Source: Halomonas sp. 25-S5 (GTDB taxonomy: Bacteria > Pseudomonadota > Gammaproteobacteria > Pseudomonadales > Halomonadaceae). From it: a stretch of DNA of 64,000 nucleotides. Each line of letters opens with the position of its first letter. Within the stretch, counting starts at the first letter, position 1. The notes beneath the pieces are model-generated. The model saw only the letters and a list, made by a program, of their open reading frames with translations. It was not told the origin of the DNA and did no database searches. Position numbers and translations under genes: made by a program. This document shows, piece by piece, positions 44,596 to 53,995 of this stretch. The stretch spans positions 1-64,000 of the forward strand of contig NZ_JARANV010000005.1 in NCBI RefSeq assembly GCF_029889845.1, in the 5' to 3' direction.

Positions 44596-45732
44596 ATGAC
44601 GACCTCTCCCCCGCCGCCGCAAAAGCCAGCCGCTCCCCAAGCCATCGGGTTCCTGCTGCTGGAAAACTTCACCCTCTTTTCCCTGGCCTCGGCCATCGAG
44701 CCGTTGCGCATGGCCAACCAGCTGGCCGGTCGTGAACTCTACCGCTGGTTCACCCTGAGCATCGATGGCGACCCGATCTCCGCCAGCGATGGTCTCAAGG
44801 TCACACCGGATGCGGCGATCACGGTGCCGCTGGCGCTGGACATGGTGGTGGTCTGTGGCGGGGTGGGGCCGGCGCGCGCGGTGCAGCGCGAGCATGTCGT
44901 CTGGCTGCAGGGGCAGGCACGCCTCTCCCGTCGGCTGGGCGGCATCTGTACCGGTAGCTGGGCGCTGGCCAAGGCGGGCCTGCTGGATGGCTATGAGACC
45001 AGCGTCCACTGGGAGTGCCTGGCTGCCATGCAGGAGTCCTTTCCCCGGGCCGTGCTGACGACCCGGCTGTTTACCATCGATCGCGAAAGGGCGACCTCGT
45101 CAGGGGGTATTGCCCCCCTGGACATGATGCTCACCCTGATCGGACGGGACCATGGCCGTGAACTCGCGGCAGGCATTTCCGAAATGTTCATCTGTGACCG
45201 GGTACGCGGAGAGCAGGACCTCCAGCGTGTGCCGCTCAAGCATATCCTGGGGACCACTCAGCCCAAGCTGCTGGAGATCGTGGGGCTCATGGAGGCCAAC
45301 CTCGAAGAGCCCATCGCGCTCGAGGAGCTGGCCGCCTACGTCGACGTGTCGCGTCGCCAGCTCGAGCGGCTCTTCCAGAGATACCTGCTCTGCTCGCCGT
45401 CGCGCTACTACCTCAAGCTGCGACTGACCCGCGCACGCCAGCTGCTCAAGCAGACGTCGATCTCGATCATCGACGTGGCCTCCGCCTGCGGTTTCGTGTC
45501 CACGCCGCACTTTTCCAAGTGCTATCGGGAGTTCTTCGGCCGCCCGCCTCGCGACGAGCGGCTGGGAACGAGTCCCGTCAGGTCGCCGGTGCCGCCTTGC
45601 GAGCGGGAAGGGGCCAACCTGGAGTTGCTGACCTTCGAGCCCTACCCGGTCGAGCCGGTCTCATCGGCGATCATGGCGCTCGACCAGGCGCGCGGAGAGC
45701 CGACCTACGCCAGCGTCCTGCTGCGTTCCTGA
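44596..45732 (+). CDS. gbdR: GbdR-like AraC-family regulator with GATase1-like sensor
   Basis: 378 residues (RBS ACAGGAG). N-terminal DJ-1/GATase1-like domain (GFLLLENFTLFSLASAIEPL, GGICTGSWALAKAGLLDG with the nucleophile-elbow-like Cys) and C-terminal AraC helix-turn-helix pair (LEELAAYVDVSRRQLERLF, DVASACGFVSTPHFSKCYRE). This architecture and gene context (carnitine genes upstream, dgcAB/ETF downstream) match GbdR, the activator of betaine and dimethylglycine catabolism in Pseudomonas, and its relative CdhR for carnitine. The two cannot be separated by inspection. Candidate targets lie in 45733-45930. Confidence 0.88.
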   Translation: MTTSPPPPQKPAAPQAIGFLLLENFTLFSLASAIEPLRMANQLAGRELYRWFTLSIDGDPISASDGLKVTPDAAITVPLALDMVVVCGGVGPARAVQREHVVWLQGQARLSRRLGGICTGSWALAKAGLLDGYETSVHWECLAAMQESFPRAVLTTRLFTIDRERATSSGGIAPLDMMLTLIGRDHGRELAAGISEMFICDRVRGEQDLQRVPLKHILGTTQPKLLEIVGLMEANLEEPIALEELAAYVDVSRRQLERLFQRYLLCSPSRYYLKLRLTRARQLLKQTSISIIDVASACGFVSTPHFSKCYREFFGRPPRDERLGTSPVRSPVPPCEREGANLELLTFEPYPVEPVSSAIMALDQARGEPTYASVLLRS

Positions 45733-45930
45733 GCGATGCCTTCCTGAGTCCCCCCCTGCCGGGTCGCCATGCCTGCCCTTGACCGGCAGGCATGGCGCCT
45801 GTGTCAGCGTTCGTCGTAACCACGATAGTCATGACGTTTTTGGAATCCTCTCCGTCGCTTCCAGGCGCCGGGCCGGGGCAGGCCAGCGCTATGCTGCCGT
45901 CGAGTCGAACACATCCCCGGAGCGGCACAC

Positions 45931-46908
45931 ATGACCCCAAGAGAGCTGCACGACGACGCCATCGTCATCGATGGCCTGATCATCGCCAAGTGGAACCGCG
46001 AGCTGTTCGAGGACATGCGGCGCGGCGGGCTGACGGCGGCCAACTGCACGGTGTCCGTCTGGGAGGGGTTCCAGGCCACCGTCGACAACATCGTCAGGTC
46101 CAATGCGCTGATGGCCGAATGCAGCGACCTGGTGCGTCCCGTGCGCACCACCGCCGACATCACCCGGGCCAAGGAGGAGGGCAAGACCGGCATCCTCTAC
46201 GGCTTCCAGAATGCCCACGCCTTCGAGGACCAGATCGGCTACGTGGAGGTGTTCAAACAGCTGGGCGTCGGCATCGTGCAGCTGTGCTACAACACCCAGA
46301 ACCTGGTGGGCACCGGCTGCTACGAGCGCGACGGCGGCCTCTCCGGCTTCGGCCGCGAGATCGTTGCCGAGATGAATCGCGTCGGCATCATGTGCGACCT
46401 CTCCCACGTCGGCGAAACCACCTCCCGGGAGGTCATCGAGGCCTCCGAAAAGCCGGTCTGTTACTCCCACTGCCTGCCCTCCGGGCTCAAGGAGCACCCG
46501 CGCAACAAGTCCGACGCCGAGCTCAAGTTCATCGCCGACCGCGGCGGCTTCGTCGGCGTGACCATGTTCACCCCCTTCCTGCGCGCCGGCATCGACGCCA
46601 CCGTGGACGACTACGTCGAGGCCATCGAGTACGTGATGAACATCGTCGGCGAGGACGCCATCGGCATCGGCACCGACTTCACCCAGGGCCACGACCAGGA
46701 CTTCTTCGAGTGGCTGACCCACGACAAGGGCTACGCCCGCCGCCTGACCCGCTTCGGCGAGATCATCAACCCCGAGGGCATTCGTACCATCGGCGAGTTC
46801 CCCAACCTCACCGAGGCGCTCTCGCGTCGCGGCTTCAGCGAGCCCCAGGTGCGCAAGATCATGGGCGAGAACTGGGTACGTGTGCTCAAGGACGTCTGGG
46901 GCAGCTGA
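45931..46908 (+). CDS. Membrane-dipeptidase (M19) homologue of the betaine locus
   Basis: 325 residues. Renal-dipeptidase fold: VIDGLIIAKW start, YGFQNAHAFED, CDLSHVGETTSREVIEAS, the metal-ligand strand PVCYSHC, and IGIGTDFTQGHDQDF. The usual first zinc motif HxD after the DG is not visible (IIAKWNRE stands there), as also in the P. aeruginosa homologue beside dgcA (PA5396), so a genuine dipeptidase activity is doubtful. Co-oriented with the dgcAB genes and likely under GbdR control. Confidence 0.85.
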   Translation: MTPRELHDDAIVIDGLIIAKWNRELFEDMRRGGLTAANCTVSVWEGFQATVDNIVRSNALMAECSDLVRPVRTTADITRAKEEGKTGILYGFQNAHAFEDQIGYVEVFKQLGVGIVQLCYNTQNLVGTGCYERDGGLSGFGREIVAEMNRVGIMCDLSHVGETTSREVIEASEKPVCYSHCLPSGLKEHPRNKSDAELKFIADRGGFVGVTMFTPFLRAGIDATVDDYVEAIEYVMNIVGEDAIGIGTDFTQGHDQDFFEWLTHDKGYARRLTRFGEIINPEGIRTIGEFPNLTEALSRRGFSEPQVRKIMGENWVRVLKDVWGS

Positions 46909-46957
46909 CGGGCAGCCACCGTGGCGGGGATGTCCCCTGCCCGAAGTCGCGGCTTTA

Positions 46958-47054
46958 CCGGCGATAGGTCTACGAGGGGGCGCTGTGAATCCCTCCCTGG
47001 ACGCTACTTTTGCCATCCATGGCAAAAGACCCCCTCTACGACCTATCCCCGGCG
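46958..47054. repeat. Dispersed palindromic repeat, intergenic copy
   Basis: A 97-bp element bounded by inverted arms (CCGGCGATAGGTC ... GACCTATCCCCGG), with a GGCGCTGTGAATCCCTCCCT core and an internal perfect hairpin TTTTGCCAT/ATGGCAAAA. It lies between the dipeptidase and DUF5943-like genes. A homologous copy in reverse orientation occurs at 58743-58842. Confidence 0.8.
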
Positions 47055-47103
47055 CCGCTCACCTCACACCTCACACACAACAATGATTTAGAGGAACACG
47101 ATC

Positions 47104-47652
47104 GTGACCAAGATGGCCCCCGAACTGCCCATCGAGGTGGACGCCGAGACCGGCGTCTGGACCACCGACGCCCTGCCCATGCTCTACGTGCCCCGGCACT
47201 TCTTCATCAACAACCATCTGGCGGTGGAAGAGGCCCTGGGTGCCGAGACCTACGCCGAGATCCTCTACCACGCCGGCTACAGGAGTGCCTGGCACTGGTG
47301 CGAGAAAGAGGCCGAATGCCATGGCCTCCAGGGGGTGGAGGTCTTCGAGCACTACATGACGCGCCTCTCGCAGCGCGGTTGGGGCAAGTTCGTGACCGAG
47401 GCCATCGATCTCGAGGCGGGCACCTGCCGGGTGCGACTCGAACACAGTGCCTTCGTCTACCAGCTGGGCAAGGTCGATCGGAAAATCGAGTACATGTTTA
47501 CCGGCTGGTTCGCCGGGGCCATGGACCAGATTCTTGCCGCGCGTGGCAGCGATCTGCGCACCCTCGCCGAGCAGGTCCAGAGTGCGGCCGAAGAAGGCTG
47601 CGACGTGGGCATCTTCATCACCCGGCCGCTTACCTCCCACTCCCAGGGCTGA
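47104..47652 (+). CDS. Conserved DUF5943/4-vinyl-reductase-like protein of the dgc operon
   Basis: 182 residues from GTG at 47104 with GAGG upstream. It resembles the protein always found between the dipeptidase and dgcA in Pseudomonas-type betaine loci (PA5397 type). Visible features: MLYVPRHFFINNHLAVEE, aromatic GYRSAWHWCEKEAECHG and late FTGWFAGAMDQILAARG, which recall V4R small-ligand-binding domains. No catalytic motif. Role in dimethylglycine catabolism inferred from context only. Confidence 0.72.
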   Translation: MTKMAPELPIEVDAETGVWTTDALPMLYVPRHFFINNHLAVEEALGAETYAEILYHAGYRSAWHWCEKEAECHGLQGVEVFEHYMTRLSQRGWGKFVTEAIDLEAGTCRVRLEHSAFVYQLGKVDRKIEYMFTGWFAGAMDQILAARGSDLRTLAEQVQSAAEEGCDVGIFITRPLTSHSQG

Positions 47653-47664
47653 GGACTCATCACC

Positions 47665-49737
47665 ATGGCATTCGACGCACTCTTCCAGCCGATCCAGATC
47701 GGCAAGCTGACCATCCGCAATCGGGTGGTCAGCACGGCCCATGCCGAGGTGTATGCCACCGACGGCGGCATGACCACCGAGCGCTACGTGAAGTACTACG
47801 AGGAGAAGGCCAAGGGGGGCTGCGGGCTCTGCATCTGCGGCGGCTCGTCGGTGGTTTCCATCGACAGCCCCCAGGCCTGGTGGAGCTCGGTGAACCTGGC
47901 CACCGATCGCATCATCCCGCACTTCCAGAACCTCGCCGATGCCGTGCACCAGCACGGCGGCAAGATCATGATCCAGATCACCCATATGGGGCGTCGCTCG
48001 CGCTGGGATGGTCACGACTGGGTCACCCTGCTGTCGCCCTCCGGCATTCGCGAGCCGGTCCACCGCTCGACCTGCAAGACCATCGAGGAGGAGGAGATCT
48101 GGCGCATCATCGGTGATTTCGCCCAGGCCGCACGGCGGGCCAAGGCGGGTGGCCTCGACGGGGTCGAGCTATCCGCCGTCCACCAGCACCTGATCGACCA
48201 GTTCTGGAGCCCGCGGGTCAACAAGCGCACCGACCAGTGGGGCGGGAACTTCGAGAATCGCATGCGCTTCGGCATGGAGGTGCTCAAGGCGGTGCGCGCC
48301 GAGGTCGGCGACGACTTCGCGGTGGGCATGCGCATCTGTGGTGACGAGTTCCATCCGGACGGCCTCTCCCACGAGGACATGAAGCAGATCGCCGCCTACT
48401 ACGATGCCACCGGCCAGGTCGACTTCTTCGGCGTGGTGGGGTCGGGTTGCGATACTCACGATACCCTGGCCAATGTCATTCCCAACATGGCCTATCCGCC
48501 GGAACCCTTCCTGCACCTGGCAGCGGGCATCAAGGAGGTGGTCAAGGCGCCGGTGATCCATGCCCAGAACATCAAGGACCCCAACCAGGCCGAGCGGATC
48601 CTGGAGGGTGGCTATGTGGATCTGGTCGGCATGACCCGGGCGCATATCGCCGACCCGCACCTGATTGCCAAGATCAAGATGGGCCAGGTGGACCGTATCA
48701 AGCAGTGCGTGGGGGCCAACTACTGCATCGACCGTCAGTACCAGGGCCTGGACGTGCTGTGCATCCAGAACGCCGCCACCTCTCGAGAGTACATGGGCCT
48801 GCCGCACATCATCGAGAAGAGTGAGGGCACCAAGCGCAAGGTGGTGGTGGTCGGCGGCGGCCCCGGCGGCATGGAGGCGGCGCGGGTGGCCGCCGAGCGC
48901 GGCCACGACGTGACGCAGTTCGAGGCCGCGGAGCAGCTGGGCGGGCAGATCACCATCGCCTCGAAGGCCCCCCAACGCGACCAGATCGCCGGCATCACCC
49001 GCTGGTACCAGCTGGAGCTGGCGCGGCTTGGCGTCGACCTGCGCCTGGGGACCCGCGCCGACGAGGCCACCATCGCTGATCTGCGACCCGACATCGTGGT
49101 GCTGGCTACCGGCGGCCAGCCGTTCATGAGCCAGCATCCGGGGTGGGGCTATGCCGAGAATCCCGAGGAGAGCCTGGTGGTCAGCACCTGGGACATCCTC
49201 TCTGGCCGCGTGGCGCCGGGCAGCAATGTGCTGGTCTATGACGCCATCTGCGAGTTCTCGGGCATGTCCGCGGCCGACTACCTGGCCGACAAGGGGGCCA
49301 AGGTGGAGATCGTCACCGACGACATCAAGCCCGGCGCGGCGGTGGGGGGCACCACCTTCCCGACCTACTACCGCAGCCTCTACAAGAAGGAAGTGATCAT
49401 GACCTCCGACCTCGCGCTGCATAGGGTCTATCGCGAGGGGACGAGCCTGGTGGCGGTGCTCGAGAATGAGTACACCGGTACCCAGGAAGAGCGGGTAGTC
49501 GACCAGGTGGTGGTGGAGAACGGCGTGCGGCCCGATGAAGCGCTTTACTACGCCCTCAAGGGAACGTCGCGCAACCGCGGCCAGCTGGATCTGGAGGCGC
49601 TCTACGCCATCCAGCCCCAGCCCTGCCTGTCGGAGGAGGGCGAGGGGTTCCTGCTGTTCCGGCTGGGTGATTGCAGTGCACCGCGCAACACCCATGCGGC
49701 CATCTATGACGCCCTGCGGATCTGCAAGGACTTTTAA
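47665..49737 (+). CDS. dgcA: Dimethylglycine demethylase subunit DgcA
   Basis: 690 residues. The N-terminal old-yellow-enzyme barrel (FMN; QIGKLTIRNRVVSTAHAE, QITHMGRRS, GVELSAVHQHLIDQFWSP) ends with a ferredoxin-like Cys cluster (CVGANYCIDRQ..., CIQNAAT). The C-terminal FAD and NAD domains begin VVVVGGGPGGMEAARVAAE. Same layout as 2,4-dienoyl-CoA reductase and trimethylamine dehydrogenase. With DgcB it oxidatively demethylates dimethylglycine to sarcosine, releasing formaldehyde and passing electrons to the ETF pair downstream. Confidence 0.92.
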   Translation: MAFDALFQPIQIGKLTIRNRVVSTAHAEVYATDGGMTTERYVKYYEEKAKGGCGLCICGGSSVVSIDSPQAWWSSVNLATDRIIPHFQNLADAVHQHGGKIMIQITHMGRRSRWDGHDWVTLLSPSGIREPVHRSTCKTIEEEEIWRIIGDFAQAARRAKAGGLDGVELSAVHQHLIDQFWSPRVNKRTDQWGGNFENRMRFGMEVLKAVRAEVGDDFAVGMRICGDEFHPDGLSHEDMKQIAAYYDATGQVDFFGVVGSGCDTHDTLANVIPNMAYPPEPFLHLAAGIKEVVKAPVIHAQNIKDPNQAERILEGGYVDLVGMTRAHIADPHLIAKIKMGQVDRIKQCVGANYCIDRQYQGLDVLCIQNAATSREYMGLPHIIEKSEGTKRKVVVVGGGPGGMEAARVAAERGHDVTQFEAAEQLGGQITIASKAPQRDQIAGITRWYQLELARLGVDLRLGTRADEATIADLRPDIVVLATGGQPFMSQHPGWGYAENPEESLVVSTWDILSGRVAPGSNVLVYDAICEFSGMSAADYLADKGAKVEIVTDDIKPGAAVGGTTFPTYYRSLYKKEVIMTSDLALHRVYREGTSLVAVLENEYTGTQEERVVDQVVVENGVRPDEALYYALKGTSRNRGQLDLEALYAIQPQPCLSEEGEGFLLFRLGDCSAPRNTHAAIYDALRICKDF

Positions 49738-49741
49738 ACCC

Positions 49742-49812
49742 AGCCGTAAGCTGTAAGCCGGAAGCTGTAAGTGTGGGGGTAACTTGCCGCTTATAGCTTA
49801 AGGCTTACGGCT
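49742..49812. repeat. AGCCGTAAGCT-type inverted repeat between dgcA and dgcB
   Basis: CAGCCGTAAGCTGTAAGCCGG, GAAGCTGTAAG and, reversed, GCTTATAGCTTAAGGCTTACGGCT form a long imperfect hairpin that includes internal direct copies of GTAAGC. REP-like elements of this kind occur in gaps between genes. It may reduce read-through or stabilise mRNA. Confidence 0.7.
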
Positions 49813-49831
49813 CCTCATCGAGGAAGCCGAG

Positions 49832-51892
49832 ATGCTCGAGACCTTGCTACCGATACTGATCTTCGCTGCCCTGGGCCTGGCGCTGCTCGGCGCCGGGCGG
49901 CGCATCCGTCTGTGGCGCCAGGGGCGGCCATCGCCTGTCCCGATTCTCAAGGGGCTGGCGGCCATGCCGCGCCGCTATCTGGTGGACCTGCACCATGTGG
50001 TGGCCCGGGACAAGGCGATGTCCAACACCCACGTGGCCACCGCCGGCGGCTTCGTCGCCGCGGCGGTGCTGTTGATCCTGGTCCACGGCCTGGGGCTGGG
50101 CTCTGGTCTGGCTGGCGGCGTGCTCGGTTGGGCACTGCTGGTGGCCAGCGCCACCATGTTCCTCGGCAGCCTGTTCGTCTATCGGCGCCGCCGCAACCCG
50201 CCCGCCCGGCTCTCCAAGGGAGTCTGGATGCGATTGCCGAAGAGCCTGATGGCCTTCTCTCTCGGCGTCTTCGCCATCACCTTGCTCCGCGTCGGGTTGT
50301 TGCCCGAGGGCCTGCTCGAAGGGGCGGGTGGCTGGATTCTGGCCTTGGTTCTGGCGGCGGTCGTCACCTGGGGGTTGGCAGAGATGGTCGTCGGGATGAC
50401 CTGGGGCGGGCCCATGAAGCACGCCTTCGCCGGTGCCCTGCACCTGGCCTTCCATCGCCGTCCGGAGCGCTTTTCCACGAAGGCCGGCGGTGAGGGGCGT
50501 TCCACCGGCCTCAAGGCCCTGGACCTGGACGATCCCGAGGCGCCGCTAGGCGTCGAGACGCCCGCCGACTTCACCTGGAACCAGCTGCTCGGCTTCGATG
50601 CCTGCGTACAGTGTGGCCGCTGCGAGGCGGTTTGCCCGGCCTTCGCCGCCGGCCAGCCGCTCAATCCCAAGAAGCTGATCCAGGACATGGTGGTGGGCAT
50701 GGCCGGGGGCAGTGACGCGGCCTATGCCGGCAGCCCCTATCCTTCACAAGAGCCTGGGGGAAAGCCCGTTGGTGAGCACTCACTTGAACGGTATGGTTCC
50801 CCCCATGGGCCCATCGTGGCTTCGCTTCACGAGCATGACGGCAAGGCCCTGGTGGACGCCGAGACCCTGTGGTCCTGCACCACCTGCCGGGCCTGTGTCG
50901 AGGAGTGCCCAATGATGATCGAGCACGTCGATGCCATCGTCGACATGCGTCGTTTCCTGACCCTCGAGCGTGGCCAGACCCCCAACAAGGCGCCCGAAGT
51001 GCTCGATAACCTGATCGCCACCGACAATCCCGGCGGCTTCGACCCCGGTGCCCGGATGCACTGGGCTACTGATCTGGAACTGCCATTGATGGCCGACCTC
51101 CAGCAGGTCGACGTCCTGCTCTGGCTCGGCGACGGGGCCTTCGACATGCGCAACCAGCGCACGCTCAGGGCGTTGGTGAAGGTCCTGCGTGCCGCTCGCG
51201 TGGATTTTGCCGTGCTCGGCAACGAGGAGCGCGACAGCGGCGACGTGGCCCGGCGCCTGGGCGACGAGGCCACCTTTCAGAGCCTGGCGCGGCGCAACAT
51301 CGCCACCCTGGCGACATATCGTTTCCAGCAGATCCTGACCTGCGACCCTCACAGCTTTCACGTGCTGGGCAATGAGTACGGCGAACTGGGTGGCGTCTAT
51401 GAAGTGCGTCACCACAGCACCTATATCGCCGAGCTTTACGAGGCGGGTCGCCTGGCCTTCCGGCCCTGGAAGGGCGGGCGCGTGACCTGGCACGACCCTT
51501 GCTATCTCGGCCGTTACAACGGCGAGTACGAGGCCCCGCGTCAGGTGCTCCGTGCACTGGGTATCGAGGTCGCCGAGATGGAACGCTCCGGCTTCCGTTC
51601 GCGCTGCTGCGGTGGCGGCGGTGGCGCGCCGATCACCGATATTCCCGGCAAGCGGCGGATCCCCGATATGCGTATGAACGATGTCCGCGAGACCGGAGCC
51701 GAGCTGGTGGCGGTGGGCTGCCCGCAATGCACCGCCATGCTGGAAGGCGTCGTCGATGCCGGTGCCGAGGTTCGCGATATCGCCGAGCTGGTCGCCGAGG
51801 CCCTGGTGGAACCCTCGACATCGGTAGCCACCGATGCGGTTGGCCACGATGCGCGGTCGATAAGACACCTGGCCGAGGAGGTCCCGCTATGA
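49832..51892 (+). CDS. dgcB: Dimethylglycine demethylase membrane Fe-S subunit DgcB
   Basis: 686 residues. N-terminal membrane region of four or more helices (1-190), then two 4Fe-4S ferredoxin clusters (CVQCGRCEAVCP and CTTCRACVEECP), then CCG domains of the heterodisulfide-reductase type (HDPCYLGRYNG, RCCGGGGGAP, GCPQCTAML). It transfers electrons from DgcA to the membrane or to the ETF. A segment near 50740-50790 (GSPYPSQEPGGKPVGEHS) looks like a small insertion. Its stop overlaps the ETF alpha start. Confidence 0.9.
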   Translation: MLETLLPILIFAALGLALLGAGRRIRLWRQGRPSPVPILKGLAAMPRRYLVDLHHVVARDKAMSNTHVATAGGFVAAAVLLILVHGLGLGSGLAGGVLGWALLVASATMFLGSLFVYRRRRNPPARLSKGVWMRLPKSLMAFSLGVFAITLLRVGLLPEGLLEGAGGWILALVLAAVVTWGLAEMVVGMTWGGPMKHAFAGALHLAFHRRPERFSTKAGGEGRSTGLKALDLDDPEAPLGVETPADFTWNQLLGFDACVQCGRCEAVCPAFAAGQPLNPKKLIQDMVVGMAGGSDAAYAGSPYPSQEPGGKPVGEHSLERYGSPHGPIVASLHEHDGKALVDAETLWSCTTCRACVEECPMMIEHVDAIVDMRRFLTLERGQTPNKAPEVLDNLIATDNPGGFDPGARMHWATDLELPLMADLQQVDVLLWLGDGAFDMRNQRTLRALVKVLRAARVDFAVLGNEERDSGDVARRLGDEATFQSLARRNIATLATYRFQQILTCDPHSFHVLGNEYGELGGVYEVRHHSTYIAELYEAGRLAFRPWKGGRVTWHDPCYLGRYNGEYEAPRQVLRALGIEVAEMERSGFRSRCCGGGGGAPITDIPGKRRIPDMRMNDVRETGAELVAVGCPQCTAMLEGVVDAGAEVRDIAELVAEALVEPSTSVATDAVGHDARSIRHLAEEVPL

Positions 51893-53181
51893 GTGAGTCC
51901 AACAGCGAGATGCTGCGTCGCGATCCCCGCCAGGCGTGGATCGCCCGAAACCGGCTGCATCCCCGGCACCTCGAGGTGCTGGCTGAACTGGGCACAGGGG
52001 GCGGCCAGGAGGCGGCCAGTGAATGGCTGGGGCCAAATGGCCTGATTCGCCGGAATCCGCGTACCGTGGGCTTTATCGGGCCCCATGGCGTAAAGCGCAT
52101 CGACCGCAGTGGCGTCCAGCAGGGCAGGGTCGTCGCCGGTGCCCAGGCATCGCCCGCCGCGTGCAAGCCGCTGGTCGAGATCGAGGCGCCGGCCTTTCTG
52201 GTGGCCGTGGTGCCGGACATGGCCGGCGGGCGCCTGACCTCCCACGACCGCGACCTGCTGGGGCTCGCCCGTCAGCTGGCCGATGCCGACCCGGATAGCC
52301 GGGGAGCAGTGCTGGCCGTGGTCTTCGGCGGGCACAAGGAGAATGGCGTCGGCGACGCGGGAATCGATCGGGTGCTGCATTTCGACGATGAGGCCTTTGC
52401 CGGCTTCTCCCCCGAGGCCCGGCTCGGCGCCCTGGCGGCGGTGGAGCAGGCCTGGACACCCAGGCACTGGCTGCTGCCGGACTCCCCGCTGGGCGGTGCC
52501 GACCTGGGCCGGCGGTTGGCGGCGCGGCTCGGCGAGCGACCGGCCACCGGCGTCTGGCAGCTGGAGGCCGACGCCGGGAGTCCGCTGGGCTGGTGCTGCA
52601 CCGCCCGAGGCGCGGCGAACAGCCTGGATATCCGGCGGCCCTTGCCGCGCCTGGCCCTGATCCTGGCCGAGTGCGCCGAGCCGGTCAGCGAGACCCGCCA
52701 CGCAGCCCGGCTTCTGGCCCTGCCCGAGGCTTTGCCGCCGCAACTGGCGCGCCTCGAGGACCTCGGCCAGGTGGCAGTCGACCCGGCCGGGGTGGCGCTG
52801 TCCGAGGCCGAGTTCATCCTCTCCGCCGGCAACGGCGTGCGGGACTGGGAGGGCTTCCATCATGCTGCCGAGGTGCTGAGGGCGACCGAGGGGGCTTCCC
52901 GGGTGGCGGTGGACGACGGCCACATGGCCCGGGACCGGCAAGTCGGCGCCACCGGCACCTGGGTTAGCGCCCGGGTCTATGTGGCCGTGGGCATCAGCGG
53001 GGCCATCCAGCACCTGCAGGGGATCCAGCGCTGCGACAAGGTGGTGGCCATCAACATGGATCCCGGCTGCGACATGATCAAGCGCGCCGACCTGGCGGTG
53101 ATCGGCGACTCGGCCAGGGTGCTCGAGGCGCTGGTGGCCCTGGTGGAGCAGTCAAGGGAGGAGAAGCGTCATGCGGCCTGA
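51889..53181 (+). CDS. etfA: Electron transfer flavoprotein alpha subunit of the dgc operon
   Basis: 430 residues starting in an ATGA overlap with dgcB. An N-terminal extension of about 100 residues (RRDPRQAWIARNRLHPRHLE) precedes the ETF-like domain; the C-terminal FAD-binding signature is clear (VGATGTWVSARVYVAVGISG, then GAIQHLQGIQRCDKVVAINM). Longer than the housekeeping ETF alpha (about 310), as in the P. aeruginosa dgc-linked version. Takes electrons from dimethylglycine and sarcosine demethylation to the quinone pool. Confidence 0.88.
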   Translation: MSESNSEMLRRDPRQAWIARNRLHPRHLEVLAELGTGGGQEAASEWLGPNGLIRRNPRTVGFIGPHGVKRIDRSGVQQGRVVAGAQASPAACKPLVEIEAPAFLVAVVPDMAGGRLTSHDRDLLGLARQLADADPDSRGAVLAVVFGGHKENGVGDAGIDRVLHFDDEAFAGFSPEARLGALAAVEQAWTPRHWLLPDSPLGGADLGRRLAARLGERPATGVWQLEADAGSPLGWCCTARGAANSLDIRRPLPRLALILAECAEPVSETRHAARLLALPEALPPQLARLEDLGQVAVDPAGVALSEAEFILSAGNGVRDWEGFHHAAEVLRATEGASRVAVDDGHMARDRQVGATGTWVSARVYVAVGISGAIQHLQGIQRCDKVVAINMDPGCDMIKRADLAVIGDSARVLEALVALVEQSREEKRHAA

Positions 53182-53977
53182 GACACAGGTGGCCCCGAGC
53201 CTGGCGGTGACCGTGCTGGTCTCGGTCGGTCGCCACCCGCTGACCGGCCGCGGCAGGCAGGCCGATCAGGATGCCCGGGGCGTGGAACTGGCCCGCTCGA
53301 TACCGCAGGCCGAGGTGAGCCTGCTGCATGCGGGCCCTCTGGGCGATGCCAGCGAGACGGCCCTGCGCGGCTATCTGGGGATGGGCTTCGAGTCCCTCTT
53401 GCTGCTCGAGCAGCCCGATGGGGCCGACGTGCTGCCGGCCCTGGCCGAGCGCCTCGAGGCGGCCGCGCCGCAGCTGGTGATCACCGGAGAGCGGGCCGAG
53501 CAGGGCGAGGGCTCCGGCCTGCTGCCCTACCTGCTTGCCGAGCGCCTGGGCTGGCCGCTGGTCAGCGGCCTGGCGGCCGTGGAAGAGGTCGCGGAGGGCG
53601 TCGCCACCCTGTTGCTGGCCCTGCCCCGCGGACAGCGGCGGCGCCTGAGGGTCCGCCTGCCGGTCATCGTCACCGTGAACGCCGCCGCGCCGTCGCCGCG
53701 CCAGAGCGCCTATGGCCCGGCCCGGCGGGGTCAGTTGGTGCTAGAGGAGGCTCAGGTGGTCCACGACGAGGAACTGGCCAAGTGGCAGGTTCAGCCGGCT
53801 CGCAAGCGGCCCAAGCGCCTGAAGATCATCAAGGCGGCCTCGGCGCGGGATCGGTTCAAGGCCGCGGCGGCCAAGGCCGAGGGCGGGAGGGGACAGGTGC
53901 TTACCGACGTGACCCCGGAGCAGGGGGCCGAGGCAATCCTCAGGCTGCTGCGCGAGGAGGGCGTCCTGCGCCGCTGA
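53171..53977 (+). CDS. etfB: Electron transfer flavoprotein beta subunit of the dgc operon
   Basis: 268 residues, overlapping the alpha gene by 11 bp. ETF beta fold: TVLVSVGRHPLTGRGRQADQ, ITGERAEQGEGSGLLPYLLA, the AMP-region LPVIVTVN, and a basic C-terminal segment (RKRPKRLKIIKAASARDR). It pairs with the alpha subunit just upstream. It is the last gene of the series; a GC-rich stem-loop follows. Confidence 0.87.
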   Translation: MRPETQVAPSLAVTVLVSVGRHPLTGRGRQADQDARGVELARSIPQAEVSLLHAGPLGDASETALRGYLGMGFESLLLLEQPDGADVLPALAERLEAAAPQLVITGERAEQGEGSGLLPYLLAERLGWPLVSGLAAVEEVAEGVATLLLALPRGQRRRLRVRLPVIVTVNAAAPSPRQSAYGPARRGQLVLEEAQVVHDEELAKWQVQPARKRPKRLKIIKAASARDRFKAAAAKAEGGRGQVLTDVTPEQGAEAILRLLREEGVLRR

Positions 53978-53995
53978 TCATGCGGTCGGCCAGAC

